A stretch of DNA of 64,000 bases, from NCBI RefSeq assembly GCF_000376805.1, contig NZ_AQXT01000002.1, positions 868,001 through 932,000 of the forward strand, given 5' to 3'. The stretch is from Henriciella marina DSM 19595 (GTDB taxonomy: Bacteria; Pseudomonadota; Alphaproteobacteria; Caulobacterales; Hyphomonadaceae). The notes beneath the pieces were generated by a model. The model did no database searches. It had not been told where the DNA came from and saw only the letters and a list, made by a program, of their open reading frames with translations. A program made the translations under genes and the position numbers. Below, one piece after another: positions 8,359 to 17,820 of this stretch. The stretch's first letter is position 1. Each line of letters opens with the position of its first letter.

Positions 8359-10767
8359 TTAGTGGCGAACGGCAGCGTCGCCATCACCTTCCGACGACTT
8401 GCCGGCTAGCGTTGCCTGCAGCGCAGCTTCGTCGGCGTCAGACCATTCGATCTCCGACACTGGCCGCACCAGCGCATGAGAGAACACCTCATTGATATCG
8501 GTGACCGGAATGACTTTCAGGCCTTCCTTCACGATATCCGGGATCTCAGCGAGATCCTTCTCGTTCTCCTGCGGGATAAGCACCGTCTTGATGCCGCCAC
8601 GAAGTGCAGCAAGGAGCTTTTCCTTCAGGCCGCCGATCGGCAGCACGCGGCCGCGCAGCGAGATCTCACCTGTCATCGCCACATCGCGGCGCACCGGGTT
8701 ACCGGTCAGCAACGACACGATGGCTGTGGTCATTGCGGCACCCGCTGACGGGCCATCCTTTGGCGTCGCCCCATCCGGCACGTGGACGTGAATGTCGGTC
8801 GTGTTGAACTGGCTCGGCTTGATGCCGACCATGACCGCACGGGACCGGACAAGCGAGCTTGCCGCCTGGATCGATTCCTTCATGACATCGCGGAGGTTAC
8901 CCGTGACCTTCATCATGCCGCGACCCGGCATCTTGACCGCTTCGATGGTCAAAAGGTCGCCGCCTGTTTCCGTCCAGGCAAGTCCTGTGACCGCACCGAT
9001 CTGGTCTTCCTCGTCGGCAAGCCCATAGCGGACTTTCCGCACACCGGAAAACTCAGAGAGGTTCTCGCTGGTCACCGTGATGACTGTCTTGTCGCTCTGC
9101 GAGATCTGGCGCACCGCCTTGCGGGCAAGCTTTGCCAGCTCACGCTCGAGGTTCCGGACACCGGCCTCGCGCGTGTAATAGCGGACCAGATCGCGGATCG
9201 CCTCATCTTCGACCTGCCACTCGCTCTCTGCGAGCCCGTGATCCTTGAGGATCTTCGGGAAGAGGTGACGCTTGGCGATCTCGATCTTCTCTTCCTCGGT
9301 GTAACCCGCAATGCGGATCACTTCCATACGGTCGAGAAGCGGCTGTGGCATGTTGAGCGAGTTCGCCGTGGTGACGAACATCACATCAGACAGGTCATAG
9401 TCGACTTCCAGATAATGGTCGTTGAAGGTCGAGTTCTGCGCCGGGTCGAGCACTTCGAGAAGCGCAGACGCCGGATCGCCGCGATGGTCCATGCCCATCT
9501 TGTCGATCTCGTCCAGCAGGAAGAGCGGATTGCCGGTCTTGGCCTTCTTCATCGACTGGATGATCCGGCCCGGCATGGAGCCGATATAGGTCCGGCGGTG
9601 ACCGCGGATCTCGCTCTCGTCACGCACGCCGCCCAGTGAGACGCGAACAAATTCGCGGCCCGTGGCTTCGGCAATCGAGCGGCCGAGCGATGTCTTGCCG
9701 ACGCCTGGAGGGCCGACGAGGCAGAGGATCGGGCCTTTGAGCTTCTTGGTCCGCTTCTGCACGGCCAGATACTCGATGATCCGTTCCTTGACCTTTTCAA
9801 GGCCGTAATGGTCCTCATCAAGCTGCTCTTCAGCCTTGGTGAGATCGGTCGAAATATCGGTACGCTTGCCCCATGGCAGGGCGACCAGCCAGTCCAGATA
9901 ATTGCGCACGACCGTCGACTCTGCTGACATCGGGCTCATCTGGCGCAGCTTCTTCATCTCCTGGTCGGCCTTGGTGCGGGCCTCTTCGGAAAGCGGTGTT
10001 TCGCGCAGCTTGTCTTCAAGCTCGGAGACCTCGTCGCGCTCGCCTTCGGGGGAATCGCCAAGTTCGCGCTGAATGGCTTTCATCTGCTCATTCAGATAAT
10101 ACTCACGCTGGGTCTTCTCCATCTGACGCTTGACGCGGTTTTTGATCTTCCGCTCCATCTGCATCATGCCCATCTCGCCCTCCATGAGAGCGAAGACCTT
10201 TTCGAGACGCTCGCGAGCGTTCGTCAGTTCGAGCAGTTCCTGCTTGTCGGAGAGTTTGACCTGCAGCTGCGAGGCGACCGCATCGGCCAGCTTTCCGGAC
10301 TCCGTGATCTGCGACACCGTCGCCACCGATTCCGGCGGGATCTTGCGGTTGAGTTTGGCATAGTTCTCGAACTGGTCGATCACAGCGCGGGCCAGAGCCT
10401 GCACCTCACCCGTGTCGCCCTCTTCCGGCTCGACGAGTTCGACCTCGGCATCGAAATAGGAGTCACGGTCGTTGAAGGCCGTGATGCGGGCGCGCGAAGA
10501 GCCTTCGACAAGCACTTTCACCGTGCCGTCTGGCAGCTTCAGGAGCTGAAGGATCGTCGCAACGGTCCCGAGCGCATGTACATCATCGCCCGTAGGCTCG
10601 TCGGTCGACGGGTCCTTCTGGGCAACGAGCATGATCTCGTTCTCGCCTTCATCCACCATTTCGAGGGCAGCAACGGACTTGTCACGGCCAACGAAAAGCG
10701 GCGCCACCATATCGGGAAAAACCACGATATCGCGGAGCGGCAGTACTGGGAGGGTTTTTTTGGGCAT
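8359..10767 (-). CDS. lon: ATP-dependent endopeptidase La (Lon)
   Basis: Lon degrades misfolded and regulatory proteins in the cytosol; in Caulobacter relatives it turns over cell-cycle regulators. The 802 residues show the full LonA layout: an N-terminal substrate-binding domain (from LPVLPLRDIVVFP), a central coiled-coil region, an AAA+ module with Walker A GPPGVGKT (352-359), and a C-terminal protease with catalytic Ser674 in DGPSAG and Lys717 in GGLKEK. The ATG at 10767 has a strong AGAGGAGG ribosome site. It lies downstream of clpX on the same strand but is separated by a clpX terminator, so it probably has its own promoter in the roughly 100 bp upstream. Confidence 0.98.
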   Translation of the reverse strand: MPKKTLPVLPLRDIVVFPDMVAPLFVGRDKSVAALEMVDEGENEIMLVAQKDPSTDEPTGDDVHALGTVATILQLLKLPDGTVKVLVEGSSRARITAFNDRDSYFDAEVELVEPEEGDTGEVQALARAVIDQFENYAKLNRKIPPESVATVSQITESGKLADAVASQLQVKLSDKQELLELTNARERLEKVFALMEGEMGMMQMERKIKNRVKRQMEKTQREYYLNEQMKAIQRELGDSPEGERDEVSELEDKLRETPLSEEARTKADQEMKKLRQMSPMSAESTVVRNYLDWLVALPWGKRTDISTDLTKAEEQLDEDHYGLEKVKERIIEYLAVQKRTKKLKGPILCLVGPPGVGKTSLGRSIAEATGREFVRVSLGGVRDESEIRGHRRTYIGSMPGRIIQSMKKAKTGNPLFLLDEIDKMGMDHRGDPASALLEVLDPAQNSTFNDHYLEVDYDLSDVMFVTTANSLNMPQPLLDRMEVIRIAGYTEEEKIEIAKRHLFPKILKDHGLAESEWQVEDEAIRDLVRYYTREAGVRNLERELAKLARKAVRQISQSDKTVITVTSENLSEFSGVRKVRYGLADEEDQIGAVTGLAWTETGGDLLTIEAVKMPGRGMMKVTGNLRDVMKESIQAASSLVRSRAVMVGIKPSQFNTTDIHVHVPDGATPKDGPSAGAAMTTAIVSLLTGNPVRRDVAMTGEISLRGRVLPIGGLKEKLLAALRGGIKTVLIPQENEKDLAEIPDIVKEGLKVIPVTDINEVFSHALVRPVSEIEWSDADEAALQATLAGKSSEGDGDAAVRH

Positions 10768-10872
10768 TCAAGCCTCCTCTAGATTATCTGGATCCTGCTC
10801 AGCAGCAATCCGGCCGGACCTCGTTTACTGTTCGACGATTCCGGCTTCCTGAGGAAGATGTGGAGACAAAAG

Positions 10873-10902
10873 CGGCCTGTTCAAGCTGTCTCGAACAGGC
10901 CG
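10873..10902 (-). terminator. Intrinsic terminator after clpX
   Basis: A perfect 10-bp stem (10873-10882 with 10893-10902) has a 10-nt loop and is followed on the minus strand by CTTTTGTC. It lies 26 nt past the clpX stop and separates clpX from lon. Confidence 0.75.
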
Positions 10903-10928
10903 ATCTGACGCATTTCCTGTGGGTAGCC

Positions 10929-12194
10929 TTACGAGGCTTCGTTTGGCTTGGCCTGTTTGGCGTGAACATAGAGCGGCGCGGCATGGCCTTCGACCACTTC
11001 ACCGTTCACAACGACCTCTTCGACGCCGCGAAGCGTGGGCAGCTCGAACATCGTGTCGAGCAGGATCCCTTCCATAATGGAGCGCAGGCCACGTGCACCC
11101 GTCTTGCGGGCAATTGCCTTGCGGGCCACCGCTGTCAGGGCTTCCTCGGTAAAGGTCAGCTCGACATCTTCCATGTCGAAGAGACGCTGATACTGCTTCA
11201 GCAGCGCGTTCTTCGGCTGGGTCAGGATCTCAATCAGGGCTGGCTCATCGAGGTCTTCCAGCGTCGCAATGACAGGAAGACGGCCGATGAATTCCGGGAT
11301 CAGGCCATAACGCTGAAGGTCTTCTGGCTCTGTGTCGCGAAGCACTTCGCCAACACCGCGCGCGTCAGGATCCTTCACATCGGCGCCGAAGCCCATGCGG
11401 GTACCGTCGCCGCGCGAGGTAATGATCTTGTCGAGGCCGGCAAACGCGCCGCCAACGATGAACAGGATGTTCGTCGTGTCGACCTGCAGGAATTCCTGCT
11501 GCGGATGCTTGCGCCCGCCTTGCGGTGGCACAGCCGCGACCGTGCCTTCCATGATCTTCAGAAGCGCTTGCTGGACACCCTCACCCGACACATCGCGGGT
11601 TATGGACGGATTGTCCGACTTGCGCGAAATCTTGTCGATCTCATCAATATAGACAATGCCGCGCTGCGCCCGCTCGACGTTATAGTCGGCAGACTGCAAC
11701 AGCTTAAGCACGATATTCTCGACATCTTCGCCGACATAACCGGCTTCGGTCAGTGTCGTGGCGTCTGCCATGGTAAATGGCACGTCCAGGATACGCGCAA
11801 GCGTCTGCGCTAGCAGCGTCTTGCCGCAACCGGTCGGGCCAACCAGCAGGATGTTCGATTTCGACAGCTCGACGCCGTCAGAAGACGAGGCATGCGAGAG
11901 GCGTTTGTAATGATTGTGAACCGCGACCGACAGGATGCGCTTGGCGTATTTCTGGCCAATCACATAATCGTCGAGCACATCGCAGATATCCCGCGGGCTC
12001 GGCACGCCTTCCTTCGACTTGAAGCCTGCCGCCTTGCTCTCCTCACGGATGATATCCATGCAGAGCTCGACGCATTCGTCGCAAATGAAGACGGTCGGGC
12101 CGGCAATCAGTTTTTTAACTTCATGCTGGCTCTTTCCGCAGAAGGAGCAATAGAGCGTATTCTTGGAATCGCCGGAGCCGGTTTGCTTGGTCAT
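10929..12194 (-). CDS. clpX: ATP-dependent Clp protease ATP-binding subunit ClpX
   Basis: ClpX is the AAA+ unfoldase that feeds substrates to ClpP. The 421 residues begin with the zinc-binding domain (Cys16, Cys19, Cys38, Cys41), which recruits adaptors. Next come Walker A GPTGCGKT (119-126), Walker B and sensor motifs, and an IGF-like ClpP-docking loop region ([14 protein letters not shown] is the conserved pore-distal segment). It is encoded directly downstream of clpP on the same strand, the usual order. Length and motifs are canonical. Confidence 0.98.
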   Translation of the reverse strand: MTKQTGSGDSKNTLYCSFCGKSQHEVKKLIAGPTVFICDECVELCMDIIREESKAAGFKSKEGVPSPRDICDVLDDYVIGQKYAKRILSVAVHNHYKRLSHASSSDGVELSKSNILLVGPTGCGKTLLAQTLARILDVPFTMADATTLTEAGYVGEDVENIVLKLLQSADYNVERAQRGIVYIDEIDKISRKSDNPSITRDVSGEGVQQALLKIMEGTVAAVPPQGGRKHPQQEFLQVDTTNILFIVGGAFAGLDKIITSRGDGTRMGFGADVKDPDARGVGEVLRDTEPEDLQRYGLIPEFIGRLPVIATLEDLDEPALIEILTQPKNALLKQYQRLFDMEDVELTFTEEALTAVARKAIARKTGARGLRSIMEGILLDTMFELPTLRGVEEVVVNGEVVEGHAAPLYVHAKQAKPNEAS

Positions 12195-12312
12195 GGCTTC
12201 CTCTTAGCTTGGGAGCCTTTAACGCACGATTTATTCCGCGCGAAAATCCCTCTAGACAATGATCTTATTTCGTGGGCCGTGCAGCGCAAGCCTCAAGCAC
12301 ATGAGGTGCCTA

Positions 12313-12939
12313 CTACTTTTTGTCTTCGTCCTTGCGGCGCTCATAGACCTGATCGACAAGGCCAAATTCGCACGCCTCTTCAGCCGTCATGAACGTATCG
12401 CGATCCAGCTTGCGCTCGATCGTCTCATAGTCCTGGCCGGTGTGGCGAACATAGATGTTGTTGAGGCGGCGCTTCAGCTCGAGGATTTCCTCGGCATGGC
12501 GCTCAATGTCGGTTGCCACGCCGCGATAGCCGCCGGATGGCTGGTGCACCATGACGCGCGCATTCGGCAGCGCGAAACGCATGCCCTTTTCACCTGCAGC
12601 AAGCAGGAGCGAGCCCATGCTCGCGGCCTGACCAATACACATGGTCGAGATCGGGCAGCGGACGTATTGCATCGTGTCATAGATCGCAAGACCGGAGGAG
12701 ACGTATCCTCCGGGGCTGTTGATATACATCGAGATGTCTTTTTTCGGGCTCTCGGACTCAAGGAAGAGAAGCTGCGAGGTGATCAGCGCGGCCATGCCAT
12801 CGTCGATCCCGCCCGTCACGAAGATGATCCGCTCCTTCAGAAGCCTCGAGAAGATATCGAAGGCCCGTTCGCCGCGGCTTGTCTGTTCGACAACCATGGG
12901 GACGAGATTGAGAGCGGTGTTGAATGGGTCGGTGTTCAT
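12313..12939 (-). CDS. clpP: ATP-dependent Clp protease proteolytic subunit ClpP
   Basis: ClpP is the tetradecameric serine peptidase partner of ClpX and ClpA. With the chosen start it is 208 residues, with the catalytic triad Ser107 (GQAASMGS), His132 (MVHQPSGG) and Asp181 (DRDTF). The frame is open further upstream to 13032, but ATG 12939 gives the family N-terminus ([19 protein letters not shown]). No strong ribosome site is visible there, so the start is moderately certain. clpX follows 118 nt downstream on the same strand. Confidence 0.96.
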   Translation of the reverse strand: MNTDPFNTALNLVPMVVEQTSRGERAFDIFSRLLKERIIFVTGGIDDGMAALITSQLLFLESESPKKDISMYINSPGGYVSSGLAIYDTMQYVRCPISTMCIGQAASMGSLLLAAGEKGMRFALPNARVMVHQPSGGYRGVATDIERHAEEILELKRRLNNIYVRHTGQDYETIERKLDRDTFMTAEEACEFGLVDQVYERRKDEDKK

Positions 12940-13075
12940 ATAACGCGGTCCAGCCTGCCTGTAGTCGTTCGTGAAATCTGGACCTTGTGGTCGCAGACAC
13001 TTCCATATTTGTCTACTGCACTCTGCACGCAAGCCCCCTGCGAAACTGTAAACAGTGGTGAGGTTTGAAAAAGAA

Positions 13076-13103
13076 GATGCCGGGACATCGCTGCCCCGGC
13101 ATC
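13076..13103 (-). terminator. Intrinsic terminator after glnA
   Basis: A perfect 9-bp GC-rich stem (13076-13084 with 13095-13103) is followed on the minus strand by TTCTTTTTCAAACC. It lies 22 nt beyond the glnA stop, which is a classic Rho-independent arrangement. It isolates glnA from clpP. Confidence 0.85.
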
Positions 13104-13125
13104 ATGAATGCGCTACGCGGCCAGC

Positions 13126-14529
13126 TTAGACCTTGTAATACATGTCGAATTCGACCGGATGCGGATGAAGCTGAAGACGCTCCACCTCTTCCATCTTGAG
13201 GCCGATATAGGCGTCAATCTGGTCATCATCGAACACATTGCCTTTCTTGAGGAAGTCACGATCAGCATCGAGGTTCTCAAGCGCTTCACGCAGCGAGCCG
13301 CAAACCTGCGGGATCGATTTGGCTTCTTCTGGCGGCAGGTCGTAGAGATCCTTGTCCATGGCTTCGCCCGGATGGATCTTGTTTTCGATCCCGTCGAGGC
13401 CAGCCATAAGCAGCGCCGAGAAGGCAAGGTATGGGTTGGCGGTCGGATCCGGGAAACGGGTCTCGATACGCTTTGCCTTCGGGCTGGAGCCGAACGGGAT
13501 CCGGATGGAGGCAGAGCGGTTGCGGGCCGAATAGGCCAGCATGACTGGGGCTTCAAAGCCTGGCACCAGACGCTTGTAGGAATTGGTCGACGCGTTGGTA
13601 AGCGCGTTCAGCGCCTTGGCGTGCTTGATGATGCCGCCGATGTAGAACAGGCAGTTCTCGGAAAGACCGGCATATTCGTCGCCTGCAAAGGTCGGCTTGT
13701 CGCCGTCCCAGATGGACTGGTGAACGTGCATGCCAGAGCCATTGTCGTTGAAGTATGGCTTCGGCATGAAAGTCGCCGTCTTGCCATACTGCGCCGCCAC
13801 ATTGTGGATCACATATTTGTAGAGCTGTAGCCGGTCAGCCATCACGGTGAGCGTGGAGAATTTCAGACCAAGCTCATGCTGGGCTGGCGCAACCTCGTGG
13901 TGGTGCTTTTCAGGCTCCATGCCAAGCTCGCCCATGACAGCGAGCATTTCGGACCGCATGTCCTGCTCGGAGTCGATTGGCGGGACGGGGAAATAGCCGC
14001 CTTTGGTATGTGGGCGGTGCCCCATATTGCCGGTGGCGTATTCCTTGCCCGTATTGAACGGAAGTTCAGTGGAGTCGAACGAATACCCTGTATTGTGCGG
14101 GTCGGTGCTCCAGCGAACGTCATCAAAGACGAAGAATTCAGCTTCCGGACCAAAATACACAGTGGTGCCAACGCCAGCCTGCTTCACATAGGCTTCCGCT
14201 TTCTTCGCCGTGGTGCGCGGGTCGCGGCTGTATGGCTGCATCGTCGTCGGGTCGAGAACATCGCAGAAGACTGCCATTGTGGTCTGCTGAAAGAACGGGT
14301 CGATGATCGCTGCGCCCTGGTCCGGCATAAGCAGCATGTCGGACTCGTTGATCGTCTTCCAGCCTGCGACGGACGAGCCATCAAACATCTGGCCTTCTTC
14401 AAAGAAATCTTCACCGACCATACCCTTGTCGAAGGTCACGTGCTGCATCTTGCCACGTGGATCGGTAAAGCGGAGATCGACGAACTCGACGTCTTTCTCC
14501 TTCATCATTTTTACGAGATTTTCGGCCAT
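13126..14529 (-). CDS. glnA: Type I glutamine synthetase
   Basis: GlnA makes glutamine from glutamate, ammonia and ATP as a dodecamer. The 467 residues carry the GSI signatures: FDGSSVAGW near residue 49, the ATP-binding block [16 protein letters not shown] (257-272) and the adenylylation loop DLYDLPPEE with Tyr396. The activity is therefore expected to be controlled by AMP addition through GlnE under PII control. glnB lies just upstream on the same strand (57-nt gap), the usual alphaproteobacterial glnBA pair. A strong terminator follows. Confidence 0.98.
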   Translation of the reverse strand: MAENLVKMMKEKDVEFVDLRFTDPRGKMQHVTFDKGMVGEDFFEEGQMFDGSSVAGWKTINESDMLLMPDQGAAIIDPFFQQTTMAVFCDVLDPTTMQPYSRDPRTTAKKAEAYVKQAGVGTTVYFGPEAEFFVFDDVRWSTDPHNTGYSFDSTELPFNTGKEYATGNMGHRPHTKGGYFPVPPIDSEQDMRSEMLAVMGELGMEPEKHHHEVAPAQHELGLKFSTLTVMADRLQLYKYVIHNVAAQYGKTATFMPKPYFNDNGSGMHVHQSIWDGDKPTFAGDEYAGLSENCLFYIGGIIKHAKALNALTNASTNSYKRLVPGFEAPVMLAYSARNRSASIRIPFGSSPKAKRIETRFPDPTANPYLAFSALLMAGLDGIENKIHPGEAMDKDLYDLPPEEAKSIPQVCGSLREALENLDADRDFLKKGNVFDDDQIDAYIGLKMEEVERLQLHPHPVEFDMYYKV

Positions 14530-14586
14530 TAAGCCCTCCTGTTAGATTTGTACTTGCGTGCCCGTTATATCTGGACGGGCAATTGT

Positions 14587-15009
<423 letters not shown>

Positions 15010-15086
15010 TCAGTGAAGCCAATTCACCCTGCCTATATTTTCAGCGCCACTGCCCAGAAATCGTTCGAAAGTCAGCAAAAAAAAGG

Positions 15087-15100
15087 TGACGCATGCGTCA
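15087..15100. promoter_or_regulatory. Perfect 14-bp palindrome, candidate operator between glnB and coq4
   Basis: TGACGCATGCGTCA is a perfect inverted repeat. It is flanked by an A-tract on the left and a T-rich stretch on the right, in the 236-bp divergent spacer. It directly abuts a plausible -35 box for coq4 (15101-15106). The binding protein is unknown. A dimeric regulator site is the simplest reading. Confidence 0.45.
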
Positions 15101-15128
15101 TTGTTTTTGTCGCTCGAGGTGTTATATT
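15101..15128 (+). promoter_or_regulatory. Candidate sigma-70 promoter for coq4
   Basis: TTGTTT (15101-15106) and TATATT (15123-15128) are separated by 16 bp, ending about 34 bp before the coq4 ATG. The -10 matches 5 of 6 bases; the -35 is weaker. The palindrome lies immediately upstream. Confidence 0.35.
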
Positions 15129-15161
15129 CGTGACAGTTACAATTGGCACCTATGGCATCCC

Positions 15162-15932
15162 ATGAGTACGACCACATTCTACCTTGATCCTGCCCGACAA
15201 GCACCAAAGCTCCAGCCTTTGAAGGCCTGGCGGCACATGAAAAAGCTCATCGCCGACAAGGAAGACACCGAACAGGTCTTCGAGATCATCGAGGCGCTGA
15301 ACGGAAAGTCCGCGCTTAAGGATTTTGAGCGGTTCATGGCAACGCCCGCAGGACAGGCGCAATTTCGCAAGCGGACTTTCCTCCCCCCGATCCTCGACAA
15401 TCACGACCCGCTGCACGACCTGCCCGAGGGTAGCGTTGGCCGGACCTATGTTGAGTTCATGGAGCGTGAAGGGCTTTCAGCTGCGGGCCTCGTCGCCGAA
15501 AGCGAAAAGCGGCCCGGCAAATTGCGCGCACACGAAGACGACCTGCTCTGGTACGGCAATCGCCTGCGCGACACCCACGACATGTATCATATCCTGACTG
15601 GCTATGGTCGCGATGCGCTCGGCGAAGCGACCCTGCTCGGCTTTACACACAGCCAGCATGGCGGCGCCGGTGTCAGCTTCATCAGTTACATGGGCGGTCG
15701 CCAGGTCGCCAAGCGCGTGCCGCGCGAAGCGAACATCAAGGCTGTCATGAAGGAAGGCCGGCGCAACGGCAAACTCGCCAAACGCCTAATCGAGCAGGAC
15801 ATCGAAACCCTGCTTCCGCGCCCCCTCGATGAGGTTCGCGAAGAGCTGAACATCAATCTGCCGGTCGCCTATTATCATGCCCACGAGGTCATGCGCGCCC
15901 AGGGCATCGACCCCTATGCGGGCGAGCTCTAG
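15162..15932 (+). CDS. Ubiquinone biosynthesis protein Coq4 family
   Basis: This 256-residue protein belongs to the Coq4 family. In yeast and humans Coq4 is a ubiquinone-synthesis protein recently tied to C1 decarboxylation/hydroxylation of the ring. The metal-binding signature HDxxH-x11-E is intact: His139, Asp140, His143 and Glu155. A second conserved segment, LGFTHSQHGGAG, is present. The ATG at 15162 gives the family N-terminus; the frame is open a little further upstream. It is divergent from glnB. The bacterial role in ubiquinone synthesis is inferred from homology. Confidence 0.85.
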   Translation: MSTTTFYLDPARQAPKLQPLKAWRHMKKLIADKEDTEQVFEIIEALNGKSALKDFERFMATPAGQAQFRKRTFLPPILDNHDPLHDLPEGSVGRTYVEFMEREGLSAAGLVAESEKRPGKLRAHEDDLLWYGNRLRDTHDMYHILTGYGRDALGEATLLGFTHSQHGGAGVSFISYMGGRQVAKRVPREANIKAVMKEGRRNGKLAKRLIEQDIETLLPRPLDEVREELNINLPVAYYHAHEVMRAQGIDPYAGEL

Positions 15933-16031
15933 CGACAAGCGACACCTTAGCCGGTTGTCCCGACATGAAATTCGATGGATGCTGACCTCTTTCGTGGCCA
16001 GCCACATCAATCGAACGATCCGGGACATCCA

Positions 16032-16571
16032 ATGATCTATTTTGTCAGACACGGCGAAGCTGAAGCTGGCTGGGGCACCGCACCGGACCCCGGCCTTTCC
16101 GCGCTTGGCCTCCGGCAGGCTGAGGCCGTTGCTCAGCAGCTAGGCCAGCAACCTGTAAACCAGATCCTCGTCAGCCCCATGCGCCGGTGCCAGGAGACCT
16201 CAAGGCCGTTTGCCACTGAGTCGGGCCTCAAGGTCGCAACCGAACCTGCCGTGAGCGAAATCCCGACGCCGGAAGGTCTTGATGACCGCGTCGTCTGGCT
16301 GCGCGGCTTCATGGCAGGCACCTGGGACGCTGCCCCAGCCGTGGTCGCCGACTGGCGGGACACGCTGATCGGCAAGCTGGCTTCAATTGAAGACCAAACG
16401 GTGGTGTTCAGCCACTTCATCGCCATCAACACGATCGTTGGTCACCTGACCGGCAGCGATCTGGTCACCAGCTTCACACCGGGCCATTGCTCGGTCACGA
16501 AACTGGAGCGTGAGAACGACGTTCTTCGCGTGGTCGAAACCGGCAGCGAGGCGGCAACCAAAGTGCTGTGA
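16032..16571 (+). CDS. Histidine phosphatase family protein (SixA/PGAM-like)
   Basis: This is a 179-residue member of the histidine phosphatase superfamily. The N-terminal catalytic RHGE motif (FVRHGEAE) supplies the phosphorylated histidine. SPMRRCQETS provides the conserved Arg, and FSHFIAIN supplies the second histidine. The size is close to SixA-type phosphohistidine phosphatases and small PGAM-like phosphatases; the substrate is not predictable. The ATG at 16032 puts the RHG motif at its usual position. It lies between coq4 and the NAD(P)HX dehydratase gene. Confidence 0.85.
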   Translation: MIYFVRHGEAEAGWGTAPDPGLSALGLRQAEAVAQQLGQQPVNQILVSPMRRCQETSRPFATESGLKVATEPAVSEIPTPEGLDDRVVWLRGFMAGTWDAAPAVVADWRDTLIGKLASIEDQTVVFSHFIAINTIVGHLTGSDLVTSFTPGHCSVTKLERENDVLRVVETGSEAATKVL

Positions 16572-16590
16572 CACCAGCGGCTATTTTGAG

Positions 16591-16634
16591 ACACCGCCGA
16601 AACACCGCCCAGACACCGTGACGACACCGTCCCG
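16591..16634 (+). repeat. Phased array: four ACACCG repeats at exact 11-bp period
   Basis: ACACCG begins at 16591, 16602, 16613 and 16624, so four tandem 11-mers share the core ACACCG and vary in the remaining five bases. A further ACACC occurs at 16571. The array lies in the 109-bp spacer between the histidine phosphatase and the NAD(P)HX dehydratase, ending 46 nt before its ATG. The same pentamer core in the same relative orientation and spacing recurs upstream of ilvD (62384-62422). The 11-bp spacing places each copy on the same face of the helix. Confidence 0.7.
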
Positions 16635-16680
16635 ACGGCCAGTAAAGACCGAACTTTCCCACGGAAACTCCGCAAGCCCG

Positions 16681-17526
16681 ATGACCTCCTCAGCGCCCGA
16701 AATCAATCATCCTGATCACTGGCTCAATGACTGGCCCTGGCCGTCTGATGACAGTCACAAGCACAAGCGCGGCGCGCTGGGCGTTGTCACCGGACCGGCC
16801 GCCTCGACAGGCGCTGCAAGGCTGGCTGCCCGCGCCGGGCTTCGCATTGGTGCCGGCCTCGTCACGCTCTTCTCACCGCCATCGGCAACACTGGTCAACG
16901 CCGCCCATGAGACCTCCGTCATGGTCAAGGCCTTCAACTCGGGCGACGCCCTCTCAACGCTTGCAACAAGTGCCGCCTGCGCACTGATCGGGCCGGCCGC
17001 TGGGGTCACCGATGCAACGCGCGAGAACACGCTGACCATATTGGCAAGAGCAGGCTCTGCCGTTCTGGATGCAGACGCCCTGACCGTCTTCAAGGACGCG
17101 CCCGAGGCTCTCTTTGATGCGATCGAACATCCTACAGTCATGACCCCGCATGACGGGGAGTTTGGGCGCATCTTTCCCGGCCTTCTGGACGATTACTCAC
17201 GGCCCGAAGCCACCGCGATCGCTGCTGCCCGGTCCGGATCTATCGTGCTGCTTAAAGGCAATGAGACACTCATCGCCGCCCCCGATGGCCAGCTGATCGC
17301 CAATCGCCACGCCTCTCCATTTCTGGCAACGGCAGGCAGCGGAGATGTCCTGGCCGGCATGATTGGCGGCCTGATGGCGCAGGGGATGCCTGCCTTCAAA
17401 GCCGCCTGCGCTGCCGCATGGTGCCATGGCGAGGTCGCCCGGCGTCTCGGTCCTGGCCTCATTTCAGAAGACCTCCCAGATGCCCTGCCCGGCCTCCTCA
17501 AAGAGTTTTATGCAAGACGCGCTTGA
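16681..17526 (+). CDS. nnrD: ADP/ATP-dependent NAD(P)H-hydrate dehydratase, stand-alone domain
   Basis: This enzyme repairs hydrated NADH and NADPH using a nucleotide cofactor. The 281-residue protein matches the YjeF C-terminal, ribokinase-like domain: KRGALGVVTG near the start, MTPHDGEFGRIF, LLKGNETLIAAPDG and the ATP/Mg motif TAGSGDVLAGMIGGL. Many alphaproteobacteria carry a fused epimerase-dehydratase near glnB; here the N-terminal epimerase domain is absent and no separate epimerase gene is seen in the window. The ATG at 16681 has only a weak ribosome site, and an in-frame GTG exists at 16618, so the start is uncertain. The phased repeat array lies just upstream. Confidence 0.9.
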   Translation: MTSSAPEINHPDHWLNDWPWPSDDSHKHKRGALGVVTGPAASTGAARLAARAGLRIGAGLVTLFSPPSATLVNAAHETSVMVKAFNSGDALSTLATSAACALIGPAAGVTDATRENTLTILARAGSAVLDADALTVFKDAPEALFDAIEHPTVMTPHDGEFGRIFPGLLDDYSRPEATAIAAARSGSIVLLKGNETLIAAPDGQLIANRHASPFLATAGSGDVLAGMIGGLMAQGMPAFKAACAAAWCHGEVARRLGPGLISEDLPDALPGLLKEFYARRA

Positions 17527-17575
17527 TAGGTCCGGGCCACGCAAGTAGGAGACCAGCTCTGGCGTTGGCCCACAA

Positions 17576-17660
17576 GCGGATGTGGCGGAATTGGTAGACG
17601 CACCAGATTTAGGTTCTGGCGCCGCGAGGCGTGGGGGTTCAAGTCCCTCCATCCGCACCA
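17576..17660 (+). tRNA. tRNA-Leu (anticodon TAG)
   Basis: The acceptor stem GCGGATG (17576-17582) pairs with CATCCGC (17650-17656). The anticodon stem CCAGA/TCTGG holds the loop TTTAGGT, giving anticodon TAG (CUA leucine codons). A long class II variable arm and an encoded CCA are present. The 85-nt length is typical for leucine tRNA. It lies upstream of the trigger factor gene. Confidence 0.97.
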
Positions 17661-17820
17661 GCGTTAAAGGCCCCTTCTACGGGGTCCCAGCGCCATATGA
17701 GATTGCATCAGCGGCACGCATGGACAGTGCAGACACGCTGTGACATACACCGCCGCTTCTAGGAAAAATCAACGCCAAAGCCAGATGCCTCGGGGCTTAG
17801 ACGGCACAAGGAATGACAAG

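Noticed and set aside
17576-17660. tRNA-Leu as an integration site
   Set aside because: No integrase, no duplicated tRNA 3' end and no foreign genes follow it.
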